A stretch of DNA of 64,000 nucleotides from Burkholderiaceae bacterium (lineage in GTDB: Bacteria; Pseudomonadota; Gammaproteobacteria; Burkholderiales; Burkholderiaceae_E): the NCBI GenBank assembly GCA_900299025.1, contig OMIE01000086.1, positions 33,828 through 97,827 of the forward strand, written 5' to 3'. Shown here piece after piece: positions 38,999-48,669 of this stretch. Numbering within the stretch: the stretch's first letter is position 1; every line of letters begins with the position of its first letter. A program made the translations under genes and the position numbers. The notes beneath the pieces are model-generated. The model worked only from the letters and a program-made list of their open reading frames with translations. It was not told where the DNA came from and searched no databases.

Positions 38999-40702
38999 TC
39001 ATAACATAGCAGTTTTGCGCTGCACGCTCGCGAGCCACCAAATCGGAACCAAACCAATGGTGACCATCAGCAGGCAAGGCCATGCCGCTTCGCCTAGCCG
39101 CTCATCCGAGGCGAATTGATAAGCCACCACCGCCAAGGTGTCGAAATTGAAGGGTCGAAGGACCAGGGTAGCAGGTAACTCCTTTAAGGCGTCCACGAAG
39201 ACAAGCAAGGCACAAGCCGTGACGGTAGGTTTAAGCAGCGGCCAATGAACCCGGCGCAAAATCTGCCAGGCACTATGCCCAAGCGATTGGGCGCTTTGAT
39301 CCATTGACGGCGAAATGCGCTTCAGCGCCGCCTCAATACCCTGAAATCCTACAGAGAAGAATCGCACGCCGTAGGCGTAAATCAGCAGCAACAGGCCAAG
39401 CAAGAGACCATGCCCAAGCCACTCGTTGAGTAAGGGGAGCCAACTTCCGAGCCAAGCCGAAGTGCTTAATATACCAACGCCGATGACCACGCCAGGCAAA
39501 GCGTATCCTGCATTGGCTAACGCAGTAATCGACTTCACCCAGCCACTTGGATTGAGACGGCCAACGTAAGCCAGAAGCACAGCCGCTGGGATGATCACCC
39601 AAACCGATAAAGCCGCAAGGAGAATCGAATGCTGCAACCATTGCCCAAGCCGCGCAAATTGCTCGGGTGCGAGTGGCTCCAGCGCATGAAGAAGAATAGC
39701 CACTGGCCCAACGAAGGCGATCAAAATAGGAAAAAAACAAAGCGCGCTTGCTCGCCAGGCTGGCCAGCCCTCGAGCACTTGCACCTGGGCAGGTCGCCAA
39801 GAGCGCGACGCAAGGGTGCGCCGAGCCCTTTGCTTGCGCTCGATCCACACGAGTACACCGACCGCCATGAGCAAGACAATCGCTAAACGCGCCGCACTTA
39901 GCTTATCGCCCATGCCCTGCCAGGCCTTGTAAATACCTGCGGTGAGGGTATCCGTCGCAAAATAGCTGACTGTCCCAAAGTCAGCCAGCACTTCCATTAA
40001 GACCAAGGCCGAACCCGCTGCAACCGAAGGCCGAGCAATCGGCCATATCACCTTCGGCCAGACCTGCCAAGACGGCGTTCCAAGGCTTCTAGCGGCTTCA
40101 CCAAGCGAGGCGCTTCGCTCGGCAAATGCCCCGCGGGCTAGCATGTAAATGTAGGGATAAAGCGCCAAACCGAGGCAAATGCCTGCCCCCCATGGCGTTC
40201 GCACGCTCAAGCTAGTCGATGGAGTCAGACCCAGCGAAAAAAGCTCGCGAAGGCTGTGCTGCAAGGGCCCTGATACATCAAGAAAATCTGTAAAAGCGAA
40301 GGCCATCACGTAAGGCGGAATCGCCAGGGGCATGAGCAAGGCCCAGGACATCCAGGAACGCCCGGGAAACTGATAAGCGGCAACCAACCAACCGGCCAGC
40401 ACGCCGATCGAGCCGGCGACCGCCATGGCCACAAGACTAACCACCAGCGTGTTCCATGCGTATCGACCAAGCACATGATCGAGCAGGTGAACAAGACCTT
40501 CGCCTGCGATCACCGCATGCATCGGCGTTGACTCGAGTGGATGGATGCCTGCAGCCAGCATGAGCAAAGCAAGCAGCGGAACCGAGACTCCCAAGCCCAT
40601 AAGGAGCGGAAGTACGCGCGTTGTGAGCGAAGGAACAAAAGGAATCTGCATAAGCCAGCAGATTGTAAGGTCAGCGAGGCGATCTTCCGTTTGGCTGTTC
40701 AT
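38999..40702 (-). CDS. ABC transporter permease, ferric iron (FbpB/SfuB) type
   Basis: A 567-residue inner membrane protein with two fused permease halves, each with the binding-protein-dependent transport loop (EAARSLGTPSWQVWPKVIWP in the first, AQSLGHSAWQILRRVHWPLL in the second) and about 12 hydrophobic helices. This duplicated form is typical of ferric iron permeases of the FbpB/SfuB/AfuB group. An ATG at 40702 or one 17 codons downstream (40651) may be used. It is divergent from the ATPase. The substrate is inferred from the family; no periplasmic binding protein is adjacent. Confidence 0.85.
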   Translation of the reverse strand: MNSQTEDRLADLTICWLMQIPFVPSLTTRVLPLLMGLGVSVPLLALLMLAAGIHPLESTPMHAVIAGEGLVHLLDHVLGRYAWNTLVVSLVAMAVAGSIGVLAGWLVAAYQFPGRSWMSWALLMPLAIPPYVMAFAFTDFLDVSGPLQHSLRELFSLGLTPSTSLSVRTPWGAGICLGLALYPYIYMLARGAFAERSASLGEAARSLGTPSWQVWPKVIWPIARPSVAAGSALVLMEVLADFGTVSYFATDTLTAGIYKAWQGMGDKLSAARLAIVLLMAVGVLVWIERKQRARRTLASRSWRPAQVQVLEGWPAWRASALCFFPILIAFVGPVAILLHALEPLAPEQFARLGQWLQHSILLAALSVWVIIPAAVLLAYVGRLNPSGWVKSITALANAGYALPGVVIGVGILSTSAWLGSWLPLLNEWLGHGLLLGLLLLIYAYGVRFFSVGFQGIEAALKRISPSMDQSAQSLGHSAWQILRRVHWPLLKPTVTACALLVFVDALKELPATLVLRPFNFDTLAVVAYQFASDERLGEAAWPCLLMVTIGLVPIWWLASVQRKTAML

Positions 40703-40762
40703 TGCATGGCAACTCGCAGCGATTGGCAGTTAACGTTATCCTTGGTCCCGGAAAGAGCAAAT

Positions 40763-41848
40763 GTGAGCGCGTTAAGACTTGATCAGGTGACCTTATCCTT
40801 TGGCGATGGCCCAGAGCGCCGAAGCGTGCTCGATCGCCTGTCCTTTCAACTTGAAGAAGCGGCGATCGGTTGCCTGCTCGGAGCATCGGGCTCAGGAAAA
40901 ACGACGGTACTGCGAGTGATTGCAGGCTTTCAGGCGATTGACCATGGTGAAATATATATTCGCGAGCAGTTGGTTTCAAAGCATGGCAAAACCCTAGCAC
41001 CTGAGCAACGACAAGTAGGCATCGTCTTTCAGGACTACGCCTTGTTTCCTCACCTCAGCGTTTTGGATAATGTCACCTTCGGGTTACGAAAATTATCCAA
41101 AGAGGCCGCTTCAATTCAGGCGCTCGATCTTTTAGAGCTTGTGGGCCTTGCAGGCTTTGAGCATCGATACCCTCATGAACTTTCGGGCGGCCAGCAGCAA
41201 CGGGTCGCACTTGCCAGAGCACTCGCGCCCCGACCTCACCTGCTTTTGCTCGACGAACCGTTCTCTAATTTAGATCCAGCCTTGCGCGAGCGGCTTGCTA
41301 TGGATCTAAGGGACTTGCTTAAACGTCACGGAACGACCGCGCTATTGGTCACGCACGATCAACACGAGGCGTTTGCACTCGCAGACTCAGTCGGAGTCAT
41401 GTCTGCAGGTCGTGTCGAACAATGGGATACGGCCTGGCGTCTTTACCATCAGCCGCGATCAAGACGCGTTGCTAATTTTGTCGGCCAGGGTTCATTTTTG
41501 CACGCCCAACTCATACAGCGCGAGGGCAAGAGTCTGCTCGAGACCGAGATTGGCGAGCTAGCCATCCAAGATCCATCAGACCTTGCCATGGCTGCCGCTT
41601 CTGCTGATGCGCAAGGCCGGGTCATGGTCTTACTGCGGCCCGATGACGTCATTCACGATGATGCCTCACCGATCACCGGCGAGATTATTCGCAAAGCCTT
41701 CCGCGGGGCGCAGTTTATGTACGCCCTACGACTGCCCTCAGGCAGTGAGGTACTCACCTTAGTGCCTAGTCATCATAATCATGACCACGGCGAAGCCATT
41801 GGCATTCGACTTGATGCGGACCATGTCGCGACCTTCAGACCTGAGTGA
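40763..41848 (+). CDS. ABC transporter ATP-binding protein, ferric iron (FbpC) type
   Basis: A 361-residue ATPase with Walker A GASGSGKTT (residues 40-48), Q-loop VGIVFQDYALFPHLSV, signature LSGGQQQRVALARAL, Walker B LLLDEPFSNLD, H-loop LVTHDQHEA, and a C-terminal TOBE-like domain after FVGQGSF. It fits FbpC and pairs with the divergent permease. I prefer a GTG at 40763 with GGAAAG upstream; an in-frame ATG at 40706 would add 19 residues but lacks a ribosome binding site. It ends three bases from the convergent downstream gene. Confidence 0.85.
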   Translation: MSALRLDQVTLSFGDGPERRSVLDRLSFQLEEAAIGCLLGASGSGKTTVLRVIAGFQAIDHGEIYIREQLVSKHGKTLAPEQRQVGIVFQDYALFPHLSVLDNVTFGLRKLSKEAASIQALDLLELVGLAGFEHRYPHELSGGQQQRVALARALAPRPHLLLLDEPFSNLDPALRERLAMDLRDLLKRHGTTALLVTHDQHEAFALADSVGVMSAGRVEQWDTAWRLYHQPRSRRVANFVGQGSFLHAQLIQREGKSLLETEIGELAIQDPSDLAMAAASADAQGRVMVLLRPDDVIHDDASPITGEIIRKAFRGAQFMYALRLPSGSEVLTLVPSHHNHDHGEAIGIRLDADHVATFRPE

Positions 41849-41851
41849 GTT

Positions 41852-42475
41852 TCAGTCATGCTTGAGCTTTTTTAGGTACGCCTCAACAAAGTCGAGTCGA
41901 TCCTGACCCCAGAAGCGTTCGGCCTCGATGACATAAGTGGGTGAGCCAAAAACACCAATCGAACGTGCGTCCTCGCCATAGGCGCGATAAGCTGATTGCA
42001 CCGCATCGCTTTGCTCAGCAGCGACCAGTTCTGCGCCAGGCATGCCAAGTCCGTCGGCAATCTCAACCCTCACCGCCTCGTCAGCGGTGTCACGCTCCTC
42101 AGCCCATAACGCTCTAAGTAATGCCTGTGAAAGCGCTTGTGCATCTAAGCCCGCTTGTTGCGCTGCTATCACGGTCCAACCCGGCCGCTTGTTCCAATCA
42201 CTGGGGGCGCCCTGCTTGCGATAAAAGCGGGGCACGAGATTAATCGGCATATTGAGCCGTTGGCTCCAGCGTGCCAACTCCAGGGCGTGATAAGTTTGAC
42301 GCGCTTCAGGGCGTGTACGCAGTGGAATGCCTCCCGTGTGGGGAACCACGGCCTGAAAATCAAAGGGTCTCAGCTCGAGTCGGACGGGATAAGCTTGGCA
42401 AAGTGAAGCGAGACGAGGCCCACCGAAATAAGCCCAGGGTGATGACAAACTGTAATAACAATGAAGATGAATCAT
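41852..42475 (-). CDS. 2-hydroxychromene-2-carboxylate isomerase-like protein (DsbA/kappa GST fold)
   Basis: A 207-residue thioredoxin-fold protein. YYSLSSPWAYFGG near the N-terminus matches the Ser-containing active-site loop of HCCA isomerases (a glutathione-dependent step in naphthalene-type aromatic breakdown). FYRKQGAPSDWNKRPG and GVFGSPTYVIEAERFWGQDRL in the C-terminal half also fit. The DsbA CxxC is absent. The actual substrate is unknown. Its ATG at 42475 overlaps the start codon of the divergent monooxygenase. Confidence 0.82.
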   Translation of the reverse strand: MIHLHCYYSLSSPWAYFGGPRLASLCQAYPVRLELRPFDFQAVVPHTGGIPLRTRPEARQTYHALELARWSQRLNMPINLVPRFYRKQGAPSDWNKRPGWTVIAAQQAGLDAQALSQALLRALWAEERDTADEAVRVEIADGLGMPGAELVAAEQSDAVQSAYRAYGEDARSIGVFGSPTYVIEAERFWGQDRLDFVEAYLKKLKHD

Positions 42476-42476
42476 G
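42473..42476. other. CATG shared by two divergent start codons
   Basis: The palindrome CATG supplies the ATG of the rightward monooxygenase (42474) and the ATG of the leftward isomerase-like gene (42475). If both starts are right there is no intergenic DNA, and each gene's ribosome binding site and promoter would lie inside the other's coding sequence. Internal starts are possible but none looks better. Confidence 0.5.
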
Positions 42477-43982
42477 ACGAGCACCGTTAAGAATGGCCTG
42501 GAGGCATTAAATCACGAGGTTGCCCGTGCGCTGGCAACGCTCAACTATCCGGCAGCGCCTTGGCCCACATCGAAGTCACGCACCCATCGACAAGACGAAG
42601 GCGACCAGGACCTTGATGTACTTATTGTTGGAGCAGGCATGTGCGGGCAAACAGCAGCCTTTGCTTTGCGGCGGGAAGGCGTCGATCGGCTAAGGGTGAT
42701 CGATCAAGCATCGATTGGCCAGGAAGGCCCGTGGTCAACCTTTGCAAGAATGCATACGCTTCGTTCTCCCAAGCATCTGACAGGCCCTGATCTTGGCATT
42801 CCCAGCCTGAGTTTTAGAGCCTGGTACAGTGCGCTTCACGGCGAGCAAGCTTGGGATACGCTCTATAAAATTGATCGATTAGACTGGCATCGCTATCTAC
42901 TTTGGCTGCGCGTGCAAACTGGTATTGCTGTTGATAACAATATCATGTTCAAATCGGTCAGACCCGATCCCCACGACCCTGACCAAAAGCTTGAAGTACT
43001 GATCGAAGATAAGCTTCATCAGCGTCAAGCACTTGTCCGCTGTCGTCACCTGGTGTTGGCACTTGGCCGCGATGGCAGTGGAAAATTGCGTTGGCCGGCG
43101 TTCAAAAGCTGGCAACCAGATCATCTTGGTCGCTTTCAGTCGGTATGGCATGCAGCCGACCCGATTGACTTCAATCGCATGCGTGCTAAGCGGGTAGCCG
43201 TCCTTGGAGCGGGCGCATCGGCATTTGATAATGCAGCCTGTGCGCTGGAGGCTGGCGCAGACAGCGTTGAGCTTCACATTCGCCGACACGAGTTGCCTCA
43301 AATCAACAAGTCAAAGGGAGCAAGCTACCCTGGATTTCAGCGCGGCTTTTTCAGCCTTTCAGATGCCACCCGATGGCATCTTATGAATTATATATTCGAT
43401 GAGCAAGTTCCTCCACCGCATGAATCGGTTCACCGATGTGAGCGCTTTGATCGCTTTAAAATCTGCCTCAATCATGCTTGGGAGGACCTCAAGATCATCG
43501 ACCACGAACAGCAAGATGGCAAACACCGGCAAGTGGTGCAAGTTCAAAGCAATCAAGGAAGTCATGTTTTCGATCAGGTTATCCTTGCTACCGGATTTGA
43601 TGTCGACCTCATGGCTCGGACTGACCATGAAAACTTTGCATGCGCGGTTCAACGCTGGCGTGATTATGTAAGCCTGGACGCCGCAAGCGCGTTTCCAGAG
43701 TCGGCCCGTTTTCCCTACCTTGGCCCTGGCTTTGAATTTCTACCGCGTTCAGATGTGGAAGGCTACGGGTGGGTGCGTCGCATCCACGCGTTCAACTGGG
43801 GCTGCGCAATCAGCCATGGCCCATTAGCAGGTGACATCCCGGGTTTACGCGTCGGTATCGAGCGGCTAAGCCAAGCGATTGTTTCGCGGCTATTTACCGA
43901 CGATATCGAATCTCACAAGGCTTCGCTCATGCACTTCGACGACCGAGAACTCGAATCCACCCGATGGTTTGTCCAACGCTAG
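42474..43982 (+). CDS. FAD-dependent monooxygenase (flavin-containing monooxygenase-like)
   Basis: A 502-residue flavoprotein with an FAD fold (LDVLIVGAGMCGQTAAFALR, about residues 47-66) and a second dinucleotide fold (VAVLGAGASAFDNAACALEAG). The phrase ARMHTLRSPKHLTGPDLG and the DQVILATGFDVD segment (the ATG motif of FMO/BVMO-type enzymes) suggest an NAD(P)H-dependent monooxygenase. The substrate is unknown. It is head to head with the HCCA isomerase-like gene, suggesting a shared oxidative pathway, but this is inference from position only. Confidence 0.8.
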   Translation: MTSTVKNGLEALNHEVARALATLNYPAAPWPTSKSRTHRQDEGDQDLDVLIVGAGMCGQTAAFALRREGVDRLRVIDQASIGQEGPWSTFARMHTLRSPKHLTGPDLGIPSLSFRAWYSALHGEQAWDTLYKIDRLDWHRYLLWLRVQTGIAVDNNIMFKSVRPDPHDPDQKLEVLIEDKLHQRQALVRCRHLVLALGRDGSGKLRWPAFKSWQPDHLGRFQSVWHAADPIDFNRMRAKRVAVLGAGASAFDNAACALEAGADSVELHIRRHELPQINKSKGASYPGFQRGFFSLSDATRWHLMNYIFDEQVPPPHESVHRCERFDRFKICLNHAWEDLKIIDHEQQDGKHRQVVQVQSNQGSHVFDQVILATGFDVDLMARTDHENFACAVQRWRDYVSLDAASAFPESARFPYLGPGFEFLPRSDVEGYGWVRRIHAFNWGCAISHGPLAGDIPGLRVGIERLSQAIVSRLFTDDIESHKASLMHFDDRELESTRWFVQR

Positions 43983-43999
43983 GCAGCATCAACCTTGTT

Positions 44000-45046
44000 T
44001 CAGTCGATCGATGCACCCGATGCCTTGACCACTTCAGCCCAGCGCTGACGATTCAGGCGCACCGTTTGGCGGAACTGCTCCGACGTTTCGATTCGCACCT
44101 GATTTCCGCGGCTTGCAAAGCGCTCACGAATAGCCGACTGTCCGAGCACTTGCCTCACAGCATCGTTAATCGCCTTAACGGCTGAGGGGTCCATTTGCTT
44201 AGGACCAAACAGCGCAAACCAAATACCCGAGTCGTACCCAGGATAGCCCGACTCGGCAATCGTCGGGATCTCGGCAAGCGCACTAACCCGCTTAGCGCTA
44301 CTTACCGCAAGCAGTCTGATCCGCTCACTTTTCAATTGAGGCAGTATGGTTTGTACTTGATTGAAAATACAGCAAACCTCGCCCTTTAAAACCGCTTGAA
44401 GTGCCTCAGGGCCACCCTTGTAGGGCACGTGCGTCATCTCAAGCGAGGCACGCGCAAGAAACTCAGCCATGGCAAGATGGACACCCGTGCCGTTACCCGT
44501 CGATGCATAGTTGAACTTGCCGGGTTGAGCCCGCACTTGATCAACAAAGCTCTTTAAGTCCTTAGCATCAATCACACTCGGATTGATGACCAATACGTTA
44601 CTCACGTCGACCAAAGGCGCAACCGCCGTGAAATCTGCCTCGACATCAAAGGGCAACTTTTTGTATAACGATGCATTGATCCCATGCGAGGCAGCCGTTC
44701 CCAGCAAGAGGGTGTGACCATCGGGCTTTGCCTGAGCAACATGAGCCGAGGCGATGTTACTTCCAGCACCCGGACGGTATTCCATGACCAGTCTGGTGCC
44801 TAGCGCTTGCTCGAGCGGCTCTTGGAGCTGACGAATCACCACGTCAATCCCGGAACCCGCAGAAAACCCTTGAACGATCACAATAGGTTTACCACCCCAG
44901 TCGTGGGCTGCTGCGGGCCGCATAGCAAGCACCACCAACAGGCAAACAATCGCCCAAGACAGCCCGCTCGTGCAAGCTTTGGTCCAACGACTTGCGAGCG
45001 TCTTAATCCTGCAGACTTCTCCCAACACCCATTTACCCTTCAACAT
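44000..45046 (-). CDS. Bug/TctC-family periplasmic solute receptor (first of three)
   Basis: A 348-residue tripartite tricarboxylate transporter receptor. It has a long N-terminal signal (LSWAIVCLLVVLAMRPAAA) and the family's phrases IVIVQGFSAGSGIDVVIRQL, VMEYRPGAGSNIASAHVAQAKPDG in part, HVPYKGGPEALQAVL and IPTIAESGYPGYDS. Bug proteins bind carboxylates and other small organic molecules. The ATG at 45046 follows GGGAG. It is divergent from an acyl-CoA dehydrogenase. No tctA/tctB permease gene is nearby. Confidence 0.9.
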   Translation of the reverse strand: MLKGKWVLGEVCRIKTLASRWTKACTSGLSWAIVCLLVVLAMRPAAAHDWGGKPIVIVQGFSAGSGIDVVIRQLQEPLEQALGTRLVMEYRPGAGSNIASAHVAQAKPDGHTLLLGTAASHGINASLYKKLPFDVEADFTAVAPLVDVSNVLVINPSVIDAKDLKSFVDQVRAQPGKFNYASTGNGTGVHLAMAEFLARASLEMTHVPYKGGPEALQAVLKGEVCCIFNQVQTILPQLKSERIRLLAVSSAKRVSALAEIPTIAESGYPGYDSGIWFALFGPKQMDPSAVKAINDAVRQVLGQSAIRERFASRGNQVRIETSEQFRQTVRLNRQRWAEVVKASGASID

Positions 45047-45182
45047 AAGCCTAGCTCCCGTCTCATTCCCTTTAAATTCTTCATACAAGCCGAACCAAAG
45101 CATTTCCAGTTGGTCAAGCTCGGCCTGCTCAACGTGCACAATTTAGTCTTAAGCAGCAAGCTTTCTGCAAAGGACGAATCAC

Positions 45183-46319
45183 ATGCACTTTGAACTTCGA
45201 GAAGAACAACAACAATTCCAGGATACCGTATTACGGTTTGCGCGCGATGAACTCGCTGCAGGTGCACTCGAGCGAGCCCACGATCCCAACTACCCTTGGG
45301 ACGTGTCAAGGAAAATGGCCGATATGGGTTTGATGGGCCTTTGTCTGCCCGAATCGGACGGTGGCCAAGGCGGTAGTTTGATGGATGCAGTCATTGCGAT
45401 TCAAGCGGTGGCTTCGGCTTGCCCTCGCTCAGCCGATGTCATCCAGGCAGGCAACTTTGGGCCGGTACGGGTTTTTGCAGCCTACGGTAGCCCATGGCAA
45501 AAAGAGCGCTACTTAAGACCGATTCTCGCAGGTGAAGCACTCATTTCGGTCGGTATGAGCGAACCCGAGGCCGGATCGGCCGTTACAGAGCTGAGAACAA
45601 GCGCAACGCCCGATGGCGATGGCTACCGTATCAATGGTTCTAAAGTATTTACCACTCATGCACCGTACGCGGCAGTTATCCTTTGTTATGTTCGATTCGG
45701 CCCTGGCGTGGATGGGATCGGATCCGTTCTCATCGATACCAAATCTGAGGGCTTTCGCTATGGCAAAGTCACCCAATTTATGTCGGGAGAGGAGTGGCGA
45801 CAACTCTACTTTGATAACGTTTATGTGCCCCCTGAGATGGTTGTTCTCAAGGAGGGCGGCTTTAGGCGCCAGATCGCTGGCTTTAATGTTGAACGCCTTG
45901 GAAATGCCGCCCGCTCGATTGCGCTTGCGCGCTATTGTTTTGAGCAAGCAAAATCCTGGGCTTTGCAGCGAAAGCAGTGCGGCAAAAGAATTGCCGAGTT
46001 TCAAGGCATTCAGTGGAAATTTGCCGAAATGAAAATCAAACTCGACGCTGCCCAACTGTTGCTTTACCAGGCCGCATGTCGCGCCGATGCAGGATTTCCG
46101 AGTGCTGAAGACACAGCAATTGCCAAGCATGCTTGCAACCAGTGGGGCTTTGAGATTGCGAATGAATCGCTCCAAATTCTAGGAGGAGCAGGCTACAGCC
46201 AGGATTTACTGCTCGAGTATTGCTTGCGTCGCTGCCGTGGGTGGATGATCGCAGGGGGATCGCTAGAAATTCTAAAAAACAGAATCGCTGAGTCAATCCT
46301 CGGCAAGTTTCGCTCATAG
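45183..46319 (+). CDS. Acyl-CoA dehydrogenase
   Basis: A 378-residue FAD enzyme that oxidises acyl-CoA to enoyl-CoA. It shows EEQQQFQDTVLRFARDEL at the N-terminus, ISVGMSEPEAGSAVTELRTSA (flavin-binding segment), NVERLGNAARSIALARYCFEQA, and the C-terminal QILGGAGYSQDLLLEYCLRRCR. In many family members an Arg-Asp/Glu segment near here carries the catalytic base; I cannot settle chain-length or substrate. AAGGA precedes the ATG. It is followed after 9 bases by an ADP-forming CoA ligase gene. Confidence 0.92.
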   Translation: MHFELREEQQQFQDTVLRFARDELAAGALERAHDPNYPWDVSRKMADMGLMGLCLPESDGGQGGSLMDAVIAIQAVASACPRSADVIQAGNFGPVRVFAAYGSPWQKERYLRPILAGEALISVGMSEPEAGSAVTELRTSATPDGDGYRINGSKVFTTHAPYAAVILCYVRFGPGVDGIGSVLIDTKSEGFRYGKVTQFMSGEEWRQLYFDNVYVPPEMVVLKEGGFRRQIAGFNVERLGNAARSIALARYCFEQAKSWALQRKQCGKRIAEFQGIQWKFAEMKIKLDAAQLLLYQAACRADAGFPSAEDTAIAKHACNQWGFEIANESLQILGGAGYSQDLLLEYCLRRCRGWMIAGGSLEILKNRIAESILGKFRS

Positions 46320-46328
46320 TGCACAGCC

Positions 46329-48632
46329 ATGAATCCGGACCAAGACAATGAGTTCCGAGACCCTTTGAGATGGCAAAGCGCCTTGCTTGAGCCGCGTACA
46401 GTAGCCCTCATCGGTGCCTCGGGCGATCACACAAAAAATACGTCAAGACCGCAACGTTTTTTACAACAATGCCGTTGGCAAGGAGAGATCGTGCCGATCA
46501 ACCCAAGCCGAGACGAGCTATTTGGCGTCAAGACATACAAAAGTCTTCTTGACTATCCCCACGCAATCGATCACGCCTTTGTGATGACAGCGGCTGAGCA
46601 TATTCCTTCGGTCATAGAGCAATGCGGTCGCAAAGCCATTCCTGTGCTCACGATTTATACCGATGGTTTTGCCGAAATCGGTGAAGAAGGTATTGCCCGA
46701 CAAGCATCGCTCGTAGAGCTTGCCCGTCGATGGGGCGTGAGGCTACTTGGTCCAAATTGTATTGGGCTCATTCAAGCGCATAGTGGTCTTGCACTCACGG
46801 TCAACGCCGTAATTGATACTGATCGCCCAAAGCCCGGAAGCTACGCAATGATTTCCCAAAGCGGCTCAATGATCGGCTCGTTGATGACGCGTGGACAAAG
46901 TCGTGGCATTGGCTTTTCAACCCTGATCTCGGTTGGTAATGAGTGCGATCTGGATCTGGCCGATATGATCATTGCTTGTGCATCCCAATCTCAAACTGAA
47001 GCGATTGCGCTCTTTATGGAGACTGTTCGAGATGCCAAGCGATTTCGTGAGGCAATTGACCAAGCCCGCAGGCTTCGTAAACCAGTGGCTGCTTATTTAA
47101 TCGGACGCTCAGCGCTCGGCAATCAACTTGCCCAGTCACATACGGGTGCGCTGGCTGGGTCTGGCGCAGCTTTGAGTGCTTTCTTGGATGATTGCGGTGT
47201 GATTCGGCTACAAAACATGGAGGCCTTGCTCGAAATCGCGCCCTTGCTTCGCAGCGAATGCTTGCAAGTGACTAGTCAGCCGCCCAAAGCGCCGGTTGAA
47301 GAACCTGCAAAACATCGCGGTGCAGCGCCAGGAACGGCAGCGATCGGCTGGGGCGGTCGTGCTGCGCCGCGGGTAGCAGTACTCACCACGACAGGAGGCG
47401 CTGCTTCCATGGTGATGGATAATCTAGGGTTACATGGCATTGAGCCGGCTGAGGCTGATGAGCATTTGCAAGCACTGGTTGATCAGACGATGCAAGCGAT
47501 CGACAGCACACACCCTCCGCCTAAACTGCGCAAGGCGCCTATCATCGATCTCACCCTTGCAGGGAGTGCGAAACAATACGCAGCGGTACTTGCTGCGCTT
47601 GCTCAATGGGATGCTTGTGACGCTGCGGTAGCCGTCGTGGGATCATCTGCTCGGGCCAAGCCTGAGCTTGCCGTGCATCCAATTCTAGAATTCGCGCCAA
47701 GCTTTCGTAACAAGCCATTTGCAGCTTTTTTTGCTCCCGAAGCGAACGAAGCACTTGCCCTTTTGAGCGCCAAGCAAATTGCCGGATTCAGAACCGCGGA
47801 GTCTTGCGCCGACGCAGTCGCAGCCATGCTGCGTCCTCGCGGCAAACTCGACCGCGAGTATCCGACCTTAAGCCAACAAAGTCTGTCGCGAATTGATCGC
47901 TTGTGGCAGGACTGGCTTGAACATGCCCAGCAGCCTGACGAAGCACAAAGCTATGAGCTTTTCGAGCACTTGGAGATTCCCTGCAGCCAATATCGCGTCT
48001 GCGATCCTTTACAAGTGCCGAGCATCATGCAGGGGCTGGATTTAGACCAGTGGGTGCTCAAGCTGCTCAGCAATGACATCACGCACAAGTCGGACATCGG
48101 CGGTGTTTTACTTCATTTAGATCGTTATGCCTCGTGGGACGAAGCGATTAGCGTCTTACGAGACCATGTAGGTCAGCATGCCAAACATGATTTCAACAAG
48201 GTCTTGGTTCAGGCAAAACAAAAGGGCTTGGGTGAGGTACTAGTCGGTTACAGGCACGATCCCGTCGTCGGTCCCGTTGTGGTACTTGGGATCGGTGGCA
48301 TCGAGGCCGAGTTAAATCCACAGGTGGCGGTGCGGGCGGCGCCGATTTGCTTTGAAGACGCGCAGGCCATGATTGCAGAAATTCCAAGTCTGCTTAGGTA
48401 TCAAGGCTTTCGGAAACTCCCTCGAGGCGATATGCGAGCGCTCGCGCAAGCGATTTGCTCGCTTTCACAACTCGCATGCGACCCGATGCAACGTATTGAC
48501 GAGGCCGAGATAAATCCCCTATTGATATTGCACGAAGGTAGCGCCCACGGTGTAATAGCCGTTGACGCGGTTATAAGGTTGCGCAAGGCAAGAGCCTCAA
48601 TCAGCTCACCCAAAGACGCAGCCACAATCTGA
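46329..48632 (+). CDS. ADP-forming acyl-CoA synthetase (acetate--CoA ligase type, fused alpha-beta)
   Basis: A 767-residue single-chain enzyme that makes or uses acyl-CoA with ADP/ATP. Domains in order: a CoA-binding Rossmann domain (VALIGASGDHTKNTSRP), a CoA-ligase domain with the conserved His region around GPNCIGLIQ and SQSGSMIGSLM, and a C-terminal ATP-grasp domain (VLKLLSNDITHKSDIGGVLL, QAKQKGLGEVLVGYRHDP). It is coupled to the acyl-CoA dehydrogenase, which suggests activation of a carboxylic acid followed by dehydrogenation. The acid is unknown. Confidence 0.9.
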   Translation: MNPDQDNEFRDPLRWQSALLEPRTVALIGASGDHTKNTSRPQRFLQQCRWQGEIVPINPSRDELFGVKTYKSLLDYPHAIDHAFVMTAAEHIPSVIEQCGRKAIPVLTIYTDGFAEIGEEGIARQASLVELARRWGVRLLGPNCIGLIQAHSGLALTVNAVIDTDRPKPGSYAMISQSGSMIGSLMTRGQSRGIGFSTLISVGNECDLDLADMIIACASQSQTEAIALFMETVRDAKRFREAIDQARRLRKPVAAYLIGRSALGNQLAQSHTGALAGSGAALSAFLDDCGVIRLQNMEALLEIAPLLRSECLQVTSQPPKAPVEEPAKHRGAAPGTAAIGWGGRAAPRVAVLTTTGGAASMVMDNLGLHGIEPAEADEHLQALVDQTMQAIDSTHPPPKLRKAPIIDLTLAGSAKQYAAVLAALAQWDACDAAVAVVGSSARAKPELAVHPILEFAPSFRNKPFAAFFAPEANEALALLSAKQIAGFRTAESCADAVAAMLRPRGKLDREYPTLSQQSLSRIDRLWQDWLEHAQQPDEAQSYELFEHLEIPCSQYRVCDPLQVPSIMQGLDLDQWVLKLLSNDITHKSDIGGVLLHLDRYASWDEAISVLRDHVGQHAKHDFNKVLVQAKQKGLGEVLVGYRHDPVVGPVVVLGIGGIEAELNPQVAVRAAPICFEDAQAMIAEIPSLLRYQGFRKLPRGDMRALAQAICSLSQLACDPMQRIDEAEINPLLILHEGSAHGVIAVDAVIRLRKARASISSPKDAATI

Positions 48633-48669
48633 CAGATATCAATCAGACCAAAGTGACGGAGACCTATTG

